In this document: piece after piece, positions 41,409-51,009 of the stretch
Layout of the letters: the number at the start of each line of letters is the position of its first letter
Numbering within the stretch: position 1 is the first letter of the stretch
From: JAMLHH01 sp037189845
GTDB lineage: Bacteria; Bacteroidota; Bacteroidia; Chitinophagales; JADIYW01
Direction of reading: 5' to 3'
Assembly (NCBI GenBank): GCA_037189845.1
Contig: JBBCIS010000001.1
Span: 716,041-780,040 of the forward strand
DNA length: 64,000 bases
Notes under the pieces: model-generated
Told to the model about the DNA's origin: nothing
Seen by the model: only the letters and a program-made list of their open reading frames with translations
The model's database searches: none
Position numbers and translations under genes: made by a program

Positions 41409-42905
41409 TTATCTTGTCACCATTAGAGTACCGGACTTGATAGTTCTGGTTTTATCGTTCAGACTAATAGTATAAGAACCGGTTGCCCAGCTACTGGTGT
41501 CTAATTGATCTTGAAAAACATTTTGATTAATAACTCTTTTAGAATACACTAGTTGACCGTTTGAAGAGTAAACGTTTAGGAAATATTCTCCGTCCGAACG
41601 CAAGTTGTCAATATCCAGCTGTACTTTGCTATTGGTAGGATTAGGGTAATATCTGAAACCCTCAGAACGTTGATTCAAAGGAGCATCATCTTTTTGTTGT
41701 ATTCCCGGGCAACCATTGCTGCATATATTGTTCAGCCTGTTTTCCAATGCATTTAATCTTTCTGCCAGTTGATCTATTACCAGAGCTTGTTTTTCTACTT
41801 CTTCTTTCAGAGAGTCTGATTCTTCTTGTTTTTCATTGAAGGCACTGATGAGAAGTGGTATAAATTCCTGATAGTTGACTGCGTAGATTTCTTCAGAAGG
41901 TCTGATACTATTTGAATGCAAGCTTTTTAGTTCCGGTGTCTGAATTTTTATAACTGCATGCGGAAGAACTTCTTCAATCTCCTGAGCGAGCAGGCCTATC
42001 TGAGTACCACGGATAGAGCTGATGTTTTTAGATGCGCTGTTATTATATTCATATTGATATGATTTGATTTTTTGAAGAATATCTGAGGCATTTTTTATTT
42101 CTTCTTTATTTTTCTTCAATCTTGCATCGGACAGAACATACGGTGTACCCAGAGTAACGGTGTTTCCATAAAAAAGCGCAGCAAGATCAGCTTTAATTGC
42201 TGGATATTCTTCCAGATCTTCCAATGTACAATCAGGACCTGGATCGTCCGGAAAATCTCTCGGGTCTGTGGATGCTATAATACCGATTCTGGATACTCCT
42301 CCGGATGCAGACACAATAATACCTGCACTGGCCGCGTCACCTTCACAAGAGGAAACCCCTCTGAAAAATCCGCCGACATTATTAGAATAATAACCCTGGG
42401 ACATCCCTACTACTCCGACATTAAGTTGTATGTTCTCAGATGTACCATTTCCCATACAAGCTCCCATTGCACCGATGTTGTTAATACCATCGTCCTGGTC
42501 ACTTACATCATTGGCTTCTGTATAAAAGAAACCTGCCACATTACTTCCTCCGTCTGATTGGATATGACCGACTACAGCTTTTCTGCTATCAAGCTCGTTG
42601 TCTACACTGCCATAGATAGCAATTGTGTTCCAATCTACAGGAGAATTAAAGAAAGAAGGAGAAGTAATTGGTGTACCATTTGCAACTGTAAGTCGTGCAC
42701 CTGGTAGTGTTCCGATTCCTACATTCTGATTGGTATCAATTCGAAGAGCCTCTATATTTTTCGTCTTCAAAATCAATGATGCAATATTAGTAGTTCCTAA
42801 AAAATCACTACCTGTTACTGAATTGCCGGATAAATCCCAGCTGGTCTGAGCCTGTAGCATGCTGATACTGCTCAGAATAATTGTTGTTAATGTTAATCTT
42901 TTCAT
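41409..42905 (-). CDS. Secreted tail-fibre-like protein with S74 chaperone domain and T9SS sorting domain
   Basis: A 498-residue protein with a signal peptide (IILSSISMLQAQ). The middle holds repeated short strands as in tail-fibre or trimeric proteins; residues about 270-330 match the S74 intramolecular chaperone/auto-processing domain (SDARLKKNKEEIKNASDILQKI, GLLAQEIEEVLPHAV); a heptad-rich helix about 370-395 (EKQEESDSLKEEVEKQALVI) suggests trimerisation. The last 80 residues (YYPNPTNSKVQLDIDN through TRTIKSGTLMVTR) form a type A sorting domain for type IX secretion. Surface role inferred. Confidence 0.85.
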   Translation of the reverse strand: MKRLTLTTIILSSISMLQAQTSWDLSGNSVTGSDFLGTTNIASLILKTKNIEALRIDTNQNVGIGTLPGARLTVANGTPITSPSFFNSPVDWNTIAIYGSVDNELDSRKAVVGHIQSDGGSNVAGFFYTEANDVSDQDDGINNIGAMGACMGNGTSENIQLNVGVVGMSQGYYSNNVGGFFRGVSSCEGDAASAGIIVSASGGVSRIGIIASTDPRDFPDDPGPDCTLEDLEEYPAIKADLAALFYGNTVTLGTPYVLSDARLKKNKEEIKNASDILQKIKSYQYEYNNSASKNISSIRGTQIGLLAQEIEEVLPHAVIKIQTPELKSLHSNSIRPSEEIYAVNYQEFIPLLISAFNEKQEESDSLKEEVEKQALVIDQLAERLNALENRLNNICSNGCPGIQQKDDAPLNQRSEGFRYYPNPTNSKVQLDIDNLRSDGEYFLNVYSSNGQLVYSKRVINQNVFQDQLDTSSWATGSYTISLNDKTRTIKSGTLMVTR

Positions 42906-43418
42906 AAATGTTGTGTTTTTGTGTATGACTAATTTAATAAAAATATAATTGTGTTTTTTATTATTTATGAAATTTAATTTTAAATACTTGGTGAATATTT
43001 GAATGCTGAATTGGGTAATAGCACTGATAGTAAATGAAATAAGCCCTTATATATAAAGCCGATCTGTCTTCATTTATATAGTATTTTCTGCTTATGACGT
43101 ATAAAAGTCAATTTGTCTTTCATTCCGTTATTATTCAGAAATTATTAGCTTGAATTCTTCTTTTATATTCAGGAATGCTGTTGATATCTTTTACTCTGAT
43201 GACTGCTGAACTTTTGATCATTAAAATGTACTTCCCAAATTCTCTGAATGATCCCAAAATGGAAAAGGTGCGATCAAACATTTATGGAGAATTCTGAGCA
43301 GGGATAAAAGCTTATTGTTTAAAATGACAGATGATACTTTGGAGCTTTCCTGTCAATTATTTCTATCGTACAAGCACAATCTTTTTGCTATTTTGGTGTT
43401 ATTATTGATGTAGTCCTG
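42906..43418. other. Divergent intergenic region
   Basis: A 513-base AT-rich region between divergent starts. No gene or stable hairpin is supported. GCTATTTTGG just ahead of the 43419 gene may be a loose -7 box (TAnTTTG). The promoter of the minus-strand gene is probably in the first 100 bases. Confidence 0.4.
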
Positions 43419-44354
43419 ATGATGAATTTTCGTAACAGTTGTTTGTTTTTTTTATTTCTATTGACAAGTATGAGTGTACAGGCTCAGAAGAAGTCTGTCA
43501 GTGCTCAGGTACCGTCGTTTGATTATCAAAAAATGAAGACCTTTCATGATTCACTGAAAGTTTATAATCGTCAGATAGTCAATGATACTACAGATGTATT
43601 GCGCTCCGAAGCCGCGCTGAAAATTATCAAAACATTTTCCAAAGCATTGAGAGAAGAAGGCTCTTTTCAGTATCCTTTTGATTCATTGACATCTATTGCC
43701 ATTATGACTCCGGAAGATAAAACATTCAGGATTTTTACCTGGCAGCTGGCTTTTGATAATGGTACTTTCAGATACTTTGGCGTAATCCAGTCCAATGAAG
43801 CTAAGCCCCGGCTACAGCCTTTAGTTGATTATGGCGATTATTATGAGTTTGTAGATTCAGTAATAGTGGATGCTGACAGATGGATCGGTGCATTGTATTA
43901 CCGGATTATTCCTTTTAAATCAGGTAAAAATAACTACTATGCGCTTTTGGGATGGGATGGGAATAATGCTGTAACGAATAGAAAGTATATAGATATTCTT
44001 TGGTTCGATAAAGACGGTAAAGCAAAGTTCGGTTATCCGGTATTTGAGATTGAAAATCAAAAAAGCCCTTGCCGGATCGTTTTGGATTATAAAAAAGATG
44101 CGACACTTTCTTTGTCTTACGTAGAGAGCGAAAAACAGATTTATTTCGATCATCTTGTTTCACTGAGCGGAAATCCTGAACCAGATGCGTTTGATAAGGT
44201 ACCGGATGGTACTATCGAAGCATACAAGCTGGTGAAAGGTAAATGGCGTCATGTGAATCTGATCGAGTACGAACGCCGCGAAAATGGCGATGTGCCTAAC
44301 GTGGTAAAAGAAGAGCAAACGAAGCAATTATACCAGCCGCTACCCCCGCGTTAA
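43419..44354 (+). CDS. Hypothetical secreted protein
   Basis: A 311-residue protein with a signal peptide (LFFLFLLTSMSVQAQ). The mature part has a helical region (DYQKMKTFHDSLKVYNRQ) and beta-rich segments such as FRIFTWQLAFDNGTFRYFGVIQ, DRWIGALYYRIIPFKSGKNNYYALLGWDGNN and YKLVKGKWRHVN. No family is recognised; the GWDGNN turn is reminiscent of secreted beta-propeller or FG-GAP-like loops but is single. The stop lies inside the convergent methyltransferase gene, giving a 59-base overlap. Confidence 0.68.
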   Translation: MMNFRNSCLFFLFLLTSMSVQAQKKSVSAQVPSFDYQKMKTFHDSLKVYNRQIVNDTTDVLRSEAALKIIKTFSKALREEGSFQYPFDSLTSIAIMTPEDKTFRIFTWQLAFDNGTFRYFGVIQSNEAKPRLQPLVDYGDYYEFVDSVIVDADRWIGALYYRIIPFKSGKNNYYALLGWDGNNAVTNRKYIDILWFDKDGKAKFGYPVFEIENQKSPCRIVLDYKKDATLSLSYVESEKQIYFDHLVSLSGNPEPDAFDKVPDGTIEAYKLVKGKWRHVNLIEYERRENGDVPNVVKEEQTKQLYQPLPPR

Positions 44355-45036
44355 GTGATTCTGCATCCCCTAATCTCGGGATAAGGACGCCCTGGGTGAT
44401 ATATGGTAGAAGATTTTCAGAAATCCCTTTAGCTTCATTTCCTATCAATAAAATACCCGGTTGAGAGAAATCAACAGAACGTATATCTGATCCATTCAGC
44501 AAACCGGCATAGATCTTTCTTGGAGTTTGCTGATGTTCAATCCATTCTGTTAATGTATGATAATGTATGTGCACATGCGCGATAGAGCCCATTGTAGCCT
44601 GAACCACCTTAGGATTATATGCATCCACTGTGTCATCTGAACAAAGTATATGTTGAATACCAAACCAGTCAGCAATTCTGATCAATGTACCCAGGTTTCC
44701 CGGATCCTGTATGTTGTCTGTAGCTAAAATCCAGGCATTTTCAGGAATAGGGGCTGCAGGCTTGGGTATATTGAACATTCCCAGGCAACCGGGCGCTTGT
44801 TTTAATGAAGAAATTTTAGATAATTCATCCTCTGATACAATACGGATACGGTCAGGAGCGATATTATTAAAAGCCGTTTCAAATTCATTGGTACAAACCA
44901 ATAGTTCCGGTTCTGAACCAGATTGTATTAACTCGATAATAATTTTTTGTCCCTCAGCTATAAATTGTCCTTCTATACTTCTGTATTTCTTAATTTTAAG
45001 CGAATTAATTCTTTTAATTTCAGATTTAGATAACAT
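44296..45036 (-). CDS. TrmH/SpoU family RNA 2'-O-methyltransferase
   Basis: About 246 residues from ATG 45036 (MLSKSEIKRINSLKIKKYR). The N-terminal substrate-binding subdomain has FIAEGQKIIIELI; the SPOUT domain shows ATDNIQDPGNLGTLIRIADWFG, VQATMGSIAHVHIHY and the knot motifs LLIGNEAKGIS and IPRLGDAESLNAGVAAGIIAS. It methylates ribose in rRNA or tRNA; the exact site is unknown. The start is face to face with the TamL gene start, 3 bases apart, so promoters overlap coding sequence of the opposite gene. Confidence 0.92.
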   Translation of the reverse strand: MLSKSEIKRINSLKIKKYRSIEGQFIAEGQKIIIELIQSGSEPELLVCTNEFETAFNNIAPDRIRIVSEDELSKISSLKQAPGCLGMFNIPKPAAPIPENAWILATDNIQDPGNLGTLIRIADWFGIQHILCSDDTVDAYNPKVVQATMGSIAHVHIHYHTLTEWIEHQQTPRKIYAGLLNGSDIRSVDFSQPGILLIGNEAKGISENLLPYITQGVLIPRLGDAESLNAGVAAGIIASFALLLPR

Positions 45037-45039
45037 CAT

Positions 45040-47478
45040 ATGCATAACCAGATAAAACAGCAACACAAAATACTATATTTCATGGTGTTGTTGCTTTTGT
45101 GGAGTTGTAATTCTACTAAAAATCTAAAAGAAGGTGAGTACCTGTTGAAAAGCAATAATATTCATATAGAAGATGTCGAGAATGTAGAGAAAATTGCTAA
45201 GACAGAAAAAAACAGGCTTTCTTCCGAGTTGCTGGCTATGGCAGCACAGACACCCAATAAAAAATTTCTGTTCATTCTGCAGCCAAGATTGTTTTTCTAC
45301 AATGCTACTTTCAAACCCCAGAAAGAAGAAAGGAGAGTGGCAAAAGGTAAGCAGCCTCAGAATAAGCTGAATCGGTGGATCAGAGAAAAGCTGGGAGAAG
45401 CTCCTGTAATTTTTGATTCTACCCAACTGGCATCCAGTGATGAGCGCATGACCAATTATCTCATCAACCAGGGGTATTTCAATGCCAGTGTGAAAAGCGG
45501 ATTTGTACTGGATAAGAAAAAGGCAGAAGTTGTTTTTGATGCATTTCCCGCAAAAAGATATTATTTCAATGATTGTTTTTTTGAAATAGAAGATCCTGCT
45601 ATAGATAGTGTCGTAAAAGCGAATATGACAGCTACCCATATTAAAAAAGGAGATCCATACACAACAGATGCTTTGAAGCTGGAACAGGAAAGAGTTGCCC
45701 TGGTATTGAATAACAACGGTTTTTTCTCTTTTACAAAGAATAATATTTTGTTTGAAGTAGATACATCAGGAGAGAGTACTGCCAAGAATATCTATATGCA
45801 GATCAAAAATGATGAAGATGATCTGGGACGAAAGCAATATAAGGTCGGTGAAGTAACTTTTAACATCAATTATACCAATACCACTCTCAAACGAAGCAAA
45901 TTCAAATCAGATACGCTGAGAGATTTATTGATTTACTATTCGCCGCAGGATGTAAGATCCGATCTTATTGCACAATCTATTTTCTATTATCCGGATTCTA
46001 CCTTCAAGAAAGATGATTATCAGAAGACAATCAGCAGGTTATCTGAATTAGGGATTTTTAGATTTGTAAATATCAAATACAAGCCTTTATTGGTTTCTGA
46101 GACAGAAGGTTACGTAGATACTGAGATTGTTGCAGAGCTAAGGAAACGCCAGTCAGGTAAAGTTGAGCTGGAAACGAATACGGATGCAAAAGACAGAATC
46201 GGAACATTTATCAATCTGTCATACGTGAATAGAAATATTTTCAGAAGAGCTGACAGGTTACAGTTTAATCTTTCCAATGGAGTAGAATTCCGTTTTTCAA
46301 ATCTTGTAAGAGATGGACAGAGAGATACCAGAATTAGCTCTGTGAATTTAATGGCAAATGCAAGGTTGTATTTTCCAAAGATTTTCCCGGAAACCAAGAA
46401 AGCTGTTGTCAGAAAAAACTATAAGCCCTTACAATATCCAAGAAGCACATTTTTAAATTTAGGCTATAATCTTCAAAGAAGAATTGGCTATTACTCATAC
46501 TCTGTAAACACGTTTAATATCGGGTATGGTTATGATATCAGATCTAAACGTATCAGGCATGAAGTGCAGCCGTTTACGATGAGCTTTATCAAACCACGGG
46601 AAGCTTCATTTAATACAAACTTTAATGACTTTCTGACCTCTAACCCAATTTTTGCCCAGTCATACAGGCAGCAATTTATCATGGGACAGGAGTACATTTT
46701 TTCCTATAGCTCCCAGGATATAAATTTCGGCGGGGTAAGAAGCTTTTTGTATTACAGGGGAACGCTCAATACTGCAGGAAATCTGGTGTATGGTGTTCAA
46801 TCGATATTCAGAGATAAGCCTGAAGAAGGATTTACGCTGAGCAAGATCCCTTATGCATCTTTTACCAAGCTGGATAATGACTTCAGGTACTATTTTACTT
46901 TTAAAAATAAAAGCACATTAGTTACCAGATTGTTTGCAGGCATAGGAATGCCGTATGGTAACTCAAAAGTGATGCCGTTCATCAAGCAATATGCTTCCGG
47001 AGGACCTCAGTCTATGCGTGGATGGAACTATCGGGAGCTGGGACCGGGCAGCGCAGATACTTCTGTGACATCCAGAGACCTGAATACCGGAGACATTCAG
47101 CTGGAGTTTAATCTTGAATATCGTTTTAGCTTAACCAAGCTTTTTAAGCTGGCATTGTTTACAGATGTAGGAAATATCTGGCTGATGAGAGCAGATAGCA
47201 CGAAGCCCGATGCTGAATTTAATTTCAAGCGTCTCAATCAGGATTTGGCATGGAGTGCCGGGTTTGGTTTCAGGCTGGATTTCGGATTGTTCGTGATCAG
47301 GTTAGACCATTCCTATAAATTGTACAATCCGAATATAGAAAAAGGACACAGATGGATTTCTCAGTACCCGGGCTACGGGGAGCTAAATCCCGGAGGATCC
47401 GGAGAATGGGGCGACAGATGGAAATCGTGGAGAAGCCGCTATTCTAATTTTGTGATTGGTATTGGATATCCGTTCTAA
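45040..47478 (+). CDS. tamL: Omp85-family lipoprotein, TamL-like
   Basis: An 812-residue outer-membrane lipoprotein: lipobox at LLLLWSC (Cys23), then NLKEGEYLLKSNNIHIE, POTRA-like domains over about residues 110-380 (MTNYLINQGYFNASVKSGF, RLSELGIFRFVNIKY) and a C-terminal Omp85 barrel from about 390, including the SMRGWNYRELGPGS lid-lock-like VRGF equivalent. Bacteroidota TamL is a lipid-anchored Omp85 protein associated with outer-membrane assembly, and it often sits next to a SpoU methyltransferase as here. TamB is not in the window. Confidence 0.85.
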   Translation: MHNQIKQQHKILYFMVLLLLWSCNSTKNLKEGEYLLKSNNIHIEDVENVEKIAKTEKNRLSSELLAMAAQTPNKKFLFILQPRLFFYNATFKPQKEERRVAKGKQPQNKLNRWIREKLGEAPVIFDSTQLASSDERMTNYLINQGYFNASVKSGFVLDKKKAEVVFDAFPAKRYYFNDCFFEIEDPAIDSVVKANMTATHIKKGDPYTTDALKLEQERVALVLNNNGFFSFTKNNILFEVDTSGESTAKNIYMQIKNDEDDLGRKQYKVGEVTFNINYTNTTLKRSKFKSDTLRDLLIYYSPQDVRSDLIAQSIFYYPDSTFKKDDYQKTISRLSELGIFRFVNIKYKPLLVSETEGYVDTEIVAELRKRQSGKVELETNTDAKDRIGTFINLSYVNRNIFRRADRLQFNLSNGVEFRFSNLVRDGQRDTRISSVNLMANARLYFPKIFPETKKAVVRKNYKPLQYPRSTFLNLGYNLQRRIGYYSYSVNTFNIGYGYDIRSKRIRHEVQPFTMSFIKPREASFNTNFNDFLTSNPIFAQSYRQQFIMGQEYIFSYSSQDINFGGVRSFLYYRGTLNTAGNLVYGVQSIFRDKPEEGFTLSKIPYASFTKLDNDFRYYFTFKNKSTLVTRLFAGIGMPYGNSKVMPFIKQYASGGPQSMRGWNYRELGPGSADTSVTSRDLNTGDIQLEFNLEYRFSLTKLFKLALFTDVGNIWLMRADSTKPDAEFNFKRLNQDLAWSAGFGFRLDFGLFVIRLDHSYKLYNPNIEKGHRWISQYPGYGELNPGGSGEWGDRWKSWRSRYSNFVIGIGYPF

Positions 47479-47501
47479 GACATAGAAGATATGAAGTGTA
47501 A

Positions 47502-47609
47502 GACAGAAGACGTAAGACAGAGGACAGAAGGCATGAAATACTTTATTGCCTGCAGTCCACGTCTCGCCGTCTGTTGTCTGTTGTCTGTTGTCTCTTGTCT
47601 CCTGTCATC
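47502..47609. repeat. Degenerate GACAGAAG / TGTTGTCTG inverted repeat arrays
   Basis: A purine-rich GTAAGACAGAAGACG-type array (about 47502-47531) faces a TGTTGTC-type tandem array (about 47570-47609), its approximate complement, around a 40-base loop. Such arrays are dispersed between genes of several Bacteroidota. Here the right half is translated. Confidence 0.55.
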
Positions 47610-49767
47610 ACTCTCATTAAACGCTCAGATTAATTTTAAAGAAATAGATTATATTCCGGTTTCTGATGGGACCAGATTTCTGGATTATCCATGGGCCGGA
47701 GGTTTGAATAGCTCTCAGTTTTGTGATCCTGATCTGAATGGCGACGGACTGAGAGATTTATTAGTGTATGAAAAAACAGAAAACAGGGTAATTACATTTA
47801 TTGCTAAAGGTCCCGGAGAATACTCACTTGACAGAGCTTTTATTCCGCATGTTCCGGAAATCCAGGGCTGGGTGGTTACAAAAGACATGAACTGCGACGG
47901 AATAGATGAACTGTTGACCTATAGTAATGGATCTATAATGGTTTACAGAGGATACCGGGATAATGATACTTTGAAGTTCAGTATGTGGAGTGACGGCATC
48001 TATTATCAGGGAAACAGCAGCAGAATAAATCTCTATTCTACATTTGTAGACAGACCGGCAATAGCAGATCTGGATTTTGACGGAGATCCGGATATTCTGA
48101 CTTTTAATGTCACATCCAATAGGATGCTTTGGTACAAAAATCAGAGAATAGAATCAGAATTGCCATGTGATACACTTGCCTTTATTTTAAAAGATAATTG
48201 CTGGGGGAATGTCTTTGAGTCGGGCTTGAGTCCGATTATAGATATGAGAGATACCTGTGAATACAAGCTGGCAAATGGCAGAGTAGCAGCGGCGGGCAAT
48301 ATGCGTCATGCGGGCTCTACATTGGAAGCATTTGATATCAGAGGGAGAGGTGTTCCGGATGTTTTGATGGGAGATGTGACGCTGAGTATAATGAATCATC
48401 TTAAAAACGATGGTACCAGAACTTATGCATCTATTCTCGCCCAGGATACTTCTTATCCGTCTTATAACGTACCTGTCAGCACCAGCTCATTTCCATTGGC
48501 AGTATTTATTGATGTGGATCATGACGGAAAAAAAGATATGATCGTTACTCCGTTTGAAGGGTTAGGCGTAGATAACTATGAGAATGTTTTGCTGTATCAG
48601 AATCAAAGTGCAGATTCAGCCAGACTTTCATTTCTGACGCGATCATTTATGGTGGGAGATATGATAGATGTCGGTGAAAATGCAGTACCTGCTTTGTTGG
48701 ATGTTAATGGTGACGGATTGAAAGACCTGGTCATCGGAGGTGGATACAGGAAAAATGGTACGCTGAAATATCATCTGCACTATTACAGAAATACAGGTAG
48801 TGAGGATTACCCGGTGTTCAGGCTTGAGCAGAATGACTTCCTGAATTTTAGCACTCTCGGATTGTCGGAACCGTTTCCACATGCAGGAGATCTGGATGGT
48901 GACGGAAAAATTGATTTGCTGGTTGGTCTTGCGGACGGAAGAGTATTATTTTATAAAAATACAAGTTCGGGTAGTAGTTTTCAAACGGGAACTCCTGTGT
49001 ACTTAAAACTGAATAGTTCCGATCTGGATGTAGGGCAGAATGCAGCACCTTTCGTTATTGATTTAGACAGAGATGGTAAAACTGAGCTGGTAATAGGTGA
49101 GTATAACGGAAATGTCAACTTATACAGAAATACTGCAGCTGCGGGAAGTGTACAGCTGATACTGTTAACTGACTCTTTGGGAAAAGTAACGACAACTTCC
49201 CAGTTTATGCCTTTCGGATATAGCACCGTTTCTATTGCAGATCTGAATGAAGACGGGAAATATGATATGCTGCTGGGAGGCTATGATAATGTACTGTACC
49301 TGATCGATAATATAGAAGATAGCATTCACCAGAAAGTTTCTCCACAGGTGATCGCTTCATTACCGTCGCGGATTGGCAGGAGAGTAGTCCCGTATTTTGC
49401 CAACGTGACCAATGAAAATGACGGAACTTTATTGGTAGGATTACAAGCGGGAGGGGTTCGCTGGTGGAGCATACGCCCGCCAGAGTACAGACCGGTGAGT
49501 ACTATTGACCGTACTATACATGAAATAGATTTTCAACTTTATCCCAATCCGAATAAAGGACAGTTTTCAGTTTACATTCCGGACAATCCCCCAAAACGCC
49601 TGCAATGGCAGCTGATAGATATGATGGGACGAGTTCATCTTGCAGGAACGCTCAATTCCGACAGAGAAAATATAGAGATACCACAATTGCCGGCAGGAAT
49701 TTATTTGTTTCATATTCATGACGGACAAAACATATTGGGAAATAAATTGTTGATAAAGTCAGAATGA
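47533..49767 (+). CDS. FG-GAP/VCBS-repeat secreted protein with T9SS type A sorting domain
   Basis: About 744 residues from ATG 47533 (an in-frame ATG at 47491 is less likely). Signal peptide VCCLLSVVSCLLSSLSLNAQ. At least eight calcium-loop FG-GAP motifs (DPDLNGDGLRDLLVY, DMNCDGIDELLTY, DLDFDGDPDILTF, DVDHDGKKDMIV, DVNGDGLKDLVIG, DLDGDGKIDLLVG, DLDRDGKTELVIG, DLNEDGKYDMLLG) form a propeller-like array. The final 80 residues (LYPNPNKGQFSVYI, ending GNKLLIKSE) are a sorting domain. The hydrophobic core of the signal peptide is encoded by a degenerate repeat. Its stop overlaps the next start by 4 bases. Confidence 0.88.
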   Translation: MKYFIACSPRLAVCCLLSVVSCLLSSLSLNAQINFKEIDYIPVSDGTRFLDYPWAGGLNSSQFCDPDLNGDGLRDLLVYEKTENRVITFIAKGPGEYSLDRAFIPHVPEIQGWVVTKDMNCDGIDELLTYSNGSIMVYRGYRDNDTLKFSMWSDGIYYQGNSSRINLYSTFVDRPAIADLDFDGDPDILTFNVTSNRMLWYKNQRIESELPCDTLAFILKDNCWGNVFESGLSPIIDMRDTCEYKLANGRVAAAGNMRHAGSTLEAFDIRGRGVPDVLMGDVTLSIMNHLKNDGTRTYASILAQDTSYPSYNVPVSTSSFPLAVFIDVDHDGKKDMIVTPFEGLGVDNYENVLLYQNQSADSARLSFLTRSFMVGDMIDVGENAVPALLDVNGDGLKDLVIGGGYRKNGTLKYHLHYYRNTGSEDYPVFRLEQNDFLNFSTLGLSEPFPHAGDLDGDGKIDLLVGLADGRVLFYKNTSSGSSFQTGTPVYLKLNSSDLDVGQNAAPFVIDLDRDGKTELVIGEYNGNVNLYRNTAAAGSVQLILLTDSLGKVTTTSQFMPFGYSTVSIADLNEDGKYDMLLGGYDNVLYLIDNIEDSIHQKVSPQVIASLPSRIGRRVVPYFANVTNENDGTLLVGLQAGGVRWWSIRPPEYRPVSTIDRTIHEIDFQLYPNPNKGQFSVYIPDNPPKRLQWQLIDMMGRVHLAGTLNSDRENIEIPQLPAGIYLFHIHDGQNILGNKLLIKSE

Positions 49768-50420
49768 GTGGTTATACAGCAATAGTTGCAGGAGCGACAG
49801 GATTAGTAGGACAGCATGTCGTCCGGTTCCTTTCAGAAGATGATGATTTTGAAACGGTTTATGTATTGAATCGTAGAAATGTTGCTTACACACATCCTAA
49901 AATTCAGCAGATTATAACAGATTTCGATAATGTACAGGAGTCTGTAGCTGAACTAAAGCCTACACATGCGTTTTGTTGTCTGGGTACTACTATTAAGCAA
50001 GCAGGTAGTAAAGAAGCATTTCGTAAAGTAGATGAAGAGTATGTGCTGAATTTTGCCCGCGCAGTATATGAGTCCGGCTGTAGAAACTTCAATGTAATCA
50101 CTGCTTTGGGAACGAATAGCAGCTCCATGATTTTTTACAACCAGGTAAAATACGAAGTGACTATAGCACTTGAAAAAATTGGCTTTGATCAGTTAAATAT
50201 TCTTCAGCCCTCTCTTTTATTAGGCGATAGAGGTGACAATAGAATGGGAGAAAATATTGCCCAAAAATTTTTCAATATCACAAAGAAGCTTTGGATAGGT
50301 CCACTTAAAAATGTAGCGGGTATACAGGGCGAGCAAGTTGCCAAAGCGATGGTGGCAATTTCAAAAAATACAGGTAGGGGTATATTTAAGATCGCCTCAG
50401 GGGATTTACAAGACTATTAA
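49764..50420 (+). CDS. NAD(P)-binding Rossmann protein, oxidoreductase HTATIP2/YbjT-like
   Basis: A 218-residue short-chain dehydrogenase-like protein. TAIVAGATGLVGQHVVRFL is the nucleotide-binding Gly-rich motif; HAFCCLGTTIKQAGSKEAFRKVDEEYV and ALGTNSSSMIFYNQVKYEVT contain the catalytic-type Tyr/Lys pair (YNQVK). This resembles the HTATIP2/oxidoreductase branch of NAD(P)H-binding proteins. Substrate unknown. It overlaps the preceding FG-GAP gene (ATGA), but functional linkage is doubtful. Confidence 0.85.
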   Translation: MSGYTAIVAGATGLVGQHVVRFLSEDDDFETVYVLNRRNVAYTHPKIQQIITDFDNVQESVAELKPTHAFCCLGTTIKQAGSKEAFRKVDEEYVLNFARAVYESGCRNFNVITALGTNSSSMIFYNQVKYEVTIALEKIGFDQLNILQPSLLLGDRGDNRMGENIAQKFFNITKKLWIGPLKNVAGIQGEQVAKAMVAISKNTGRGIFKIASGDLQDY

Positions 50421-51009
50421 AATCTGATCAGATCACAGGATTTATCCTTCCTGTTTTAGATATCATAATTCGTTATGTAATTTTTGGATGTAATGTTTTC
50501 TGTAGATAAACATATTGATATTTATGTATGTACCTAGTATTGTGTGTTCGTTTTTTTGTTTTTTTATGACTATGAAAAGCTGATTTTCTTATTTTAAATC
50601 CGGCTGGTTTATATGTAATATAATTTTTGAAGTTTTAGAGCTATATTTTCTGGATTTCAGAATAGACCAATCATTTATACCTGCATTATTATAATTTGAG
50701 AATAGGATATTTATTTTTTCATTTTTCATTTTTTGCTTTATTAAGATTAGGTAATTTATTTTTCAGGTTACTTTTTTTCCTGTTTTTCAACTTTTTGTGA
50801 CATATATCTATTTTATTTTTTGCTTTCTTTTGATGTATCATGAAAATATATTTGTTTGATTAAGAATTATTTAACATTGATTCTATTCAGTTATTTGTAT
50901 GAAAATCTGTGATTAATGTTACACATAGACTGTTGTTATATTATACTTATATATTGACTGTAACACATTTTTGTTATAGATTGAATAGTAGTTTATAAAA
51001 ATTTGATAT
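50421..51009. other. AT-rich leader region before the giant surface protein
   Basis: Nearly 590 bases, strongly AT-rich with long T runs. No frame, tRNA or strong hairpin is seen. TTTTTG near 50970 and AAAATTTG near 50998 resemble promoter boxes but would leave almost no leader. The size suggests a regulated promoter or simply decayed sequence. Confidence 0.4.

Noticed and set aside
45124..45639. A 171-codon frame antisense to the TamL-like gene
   Set aside because: Shadow of a well-supported coding sequence; no start context or motif.
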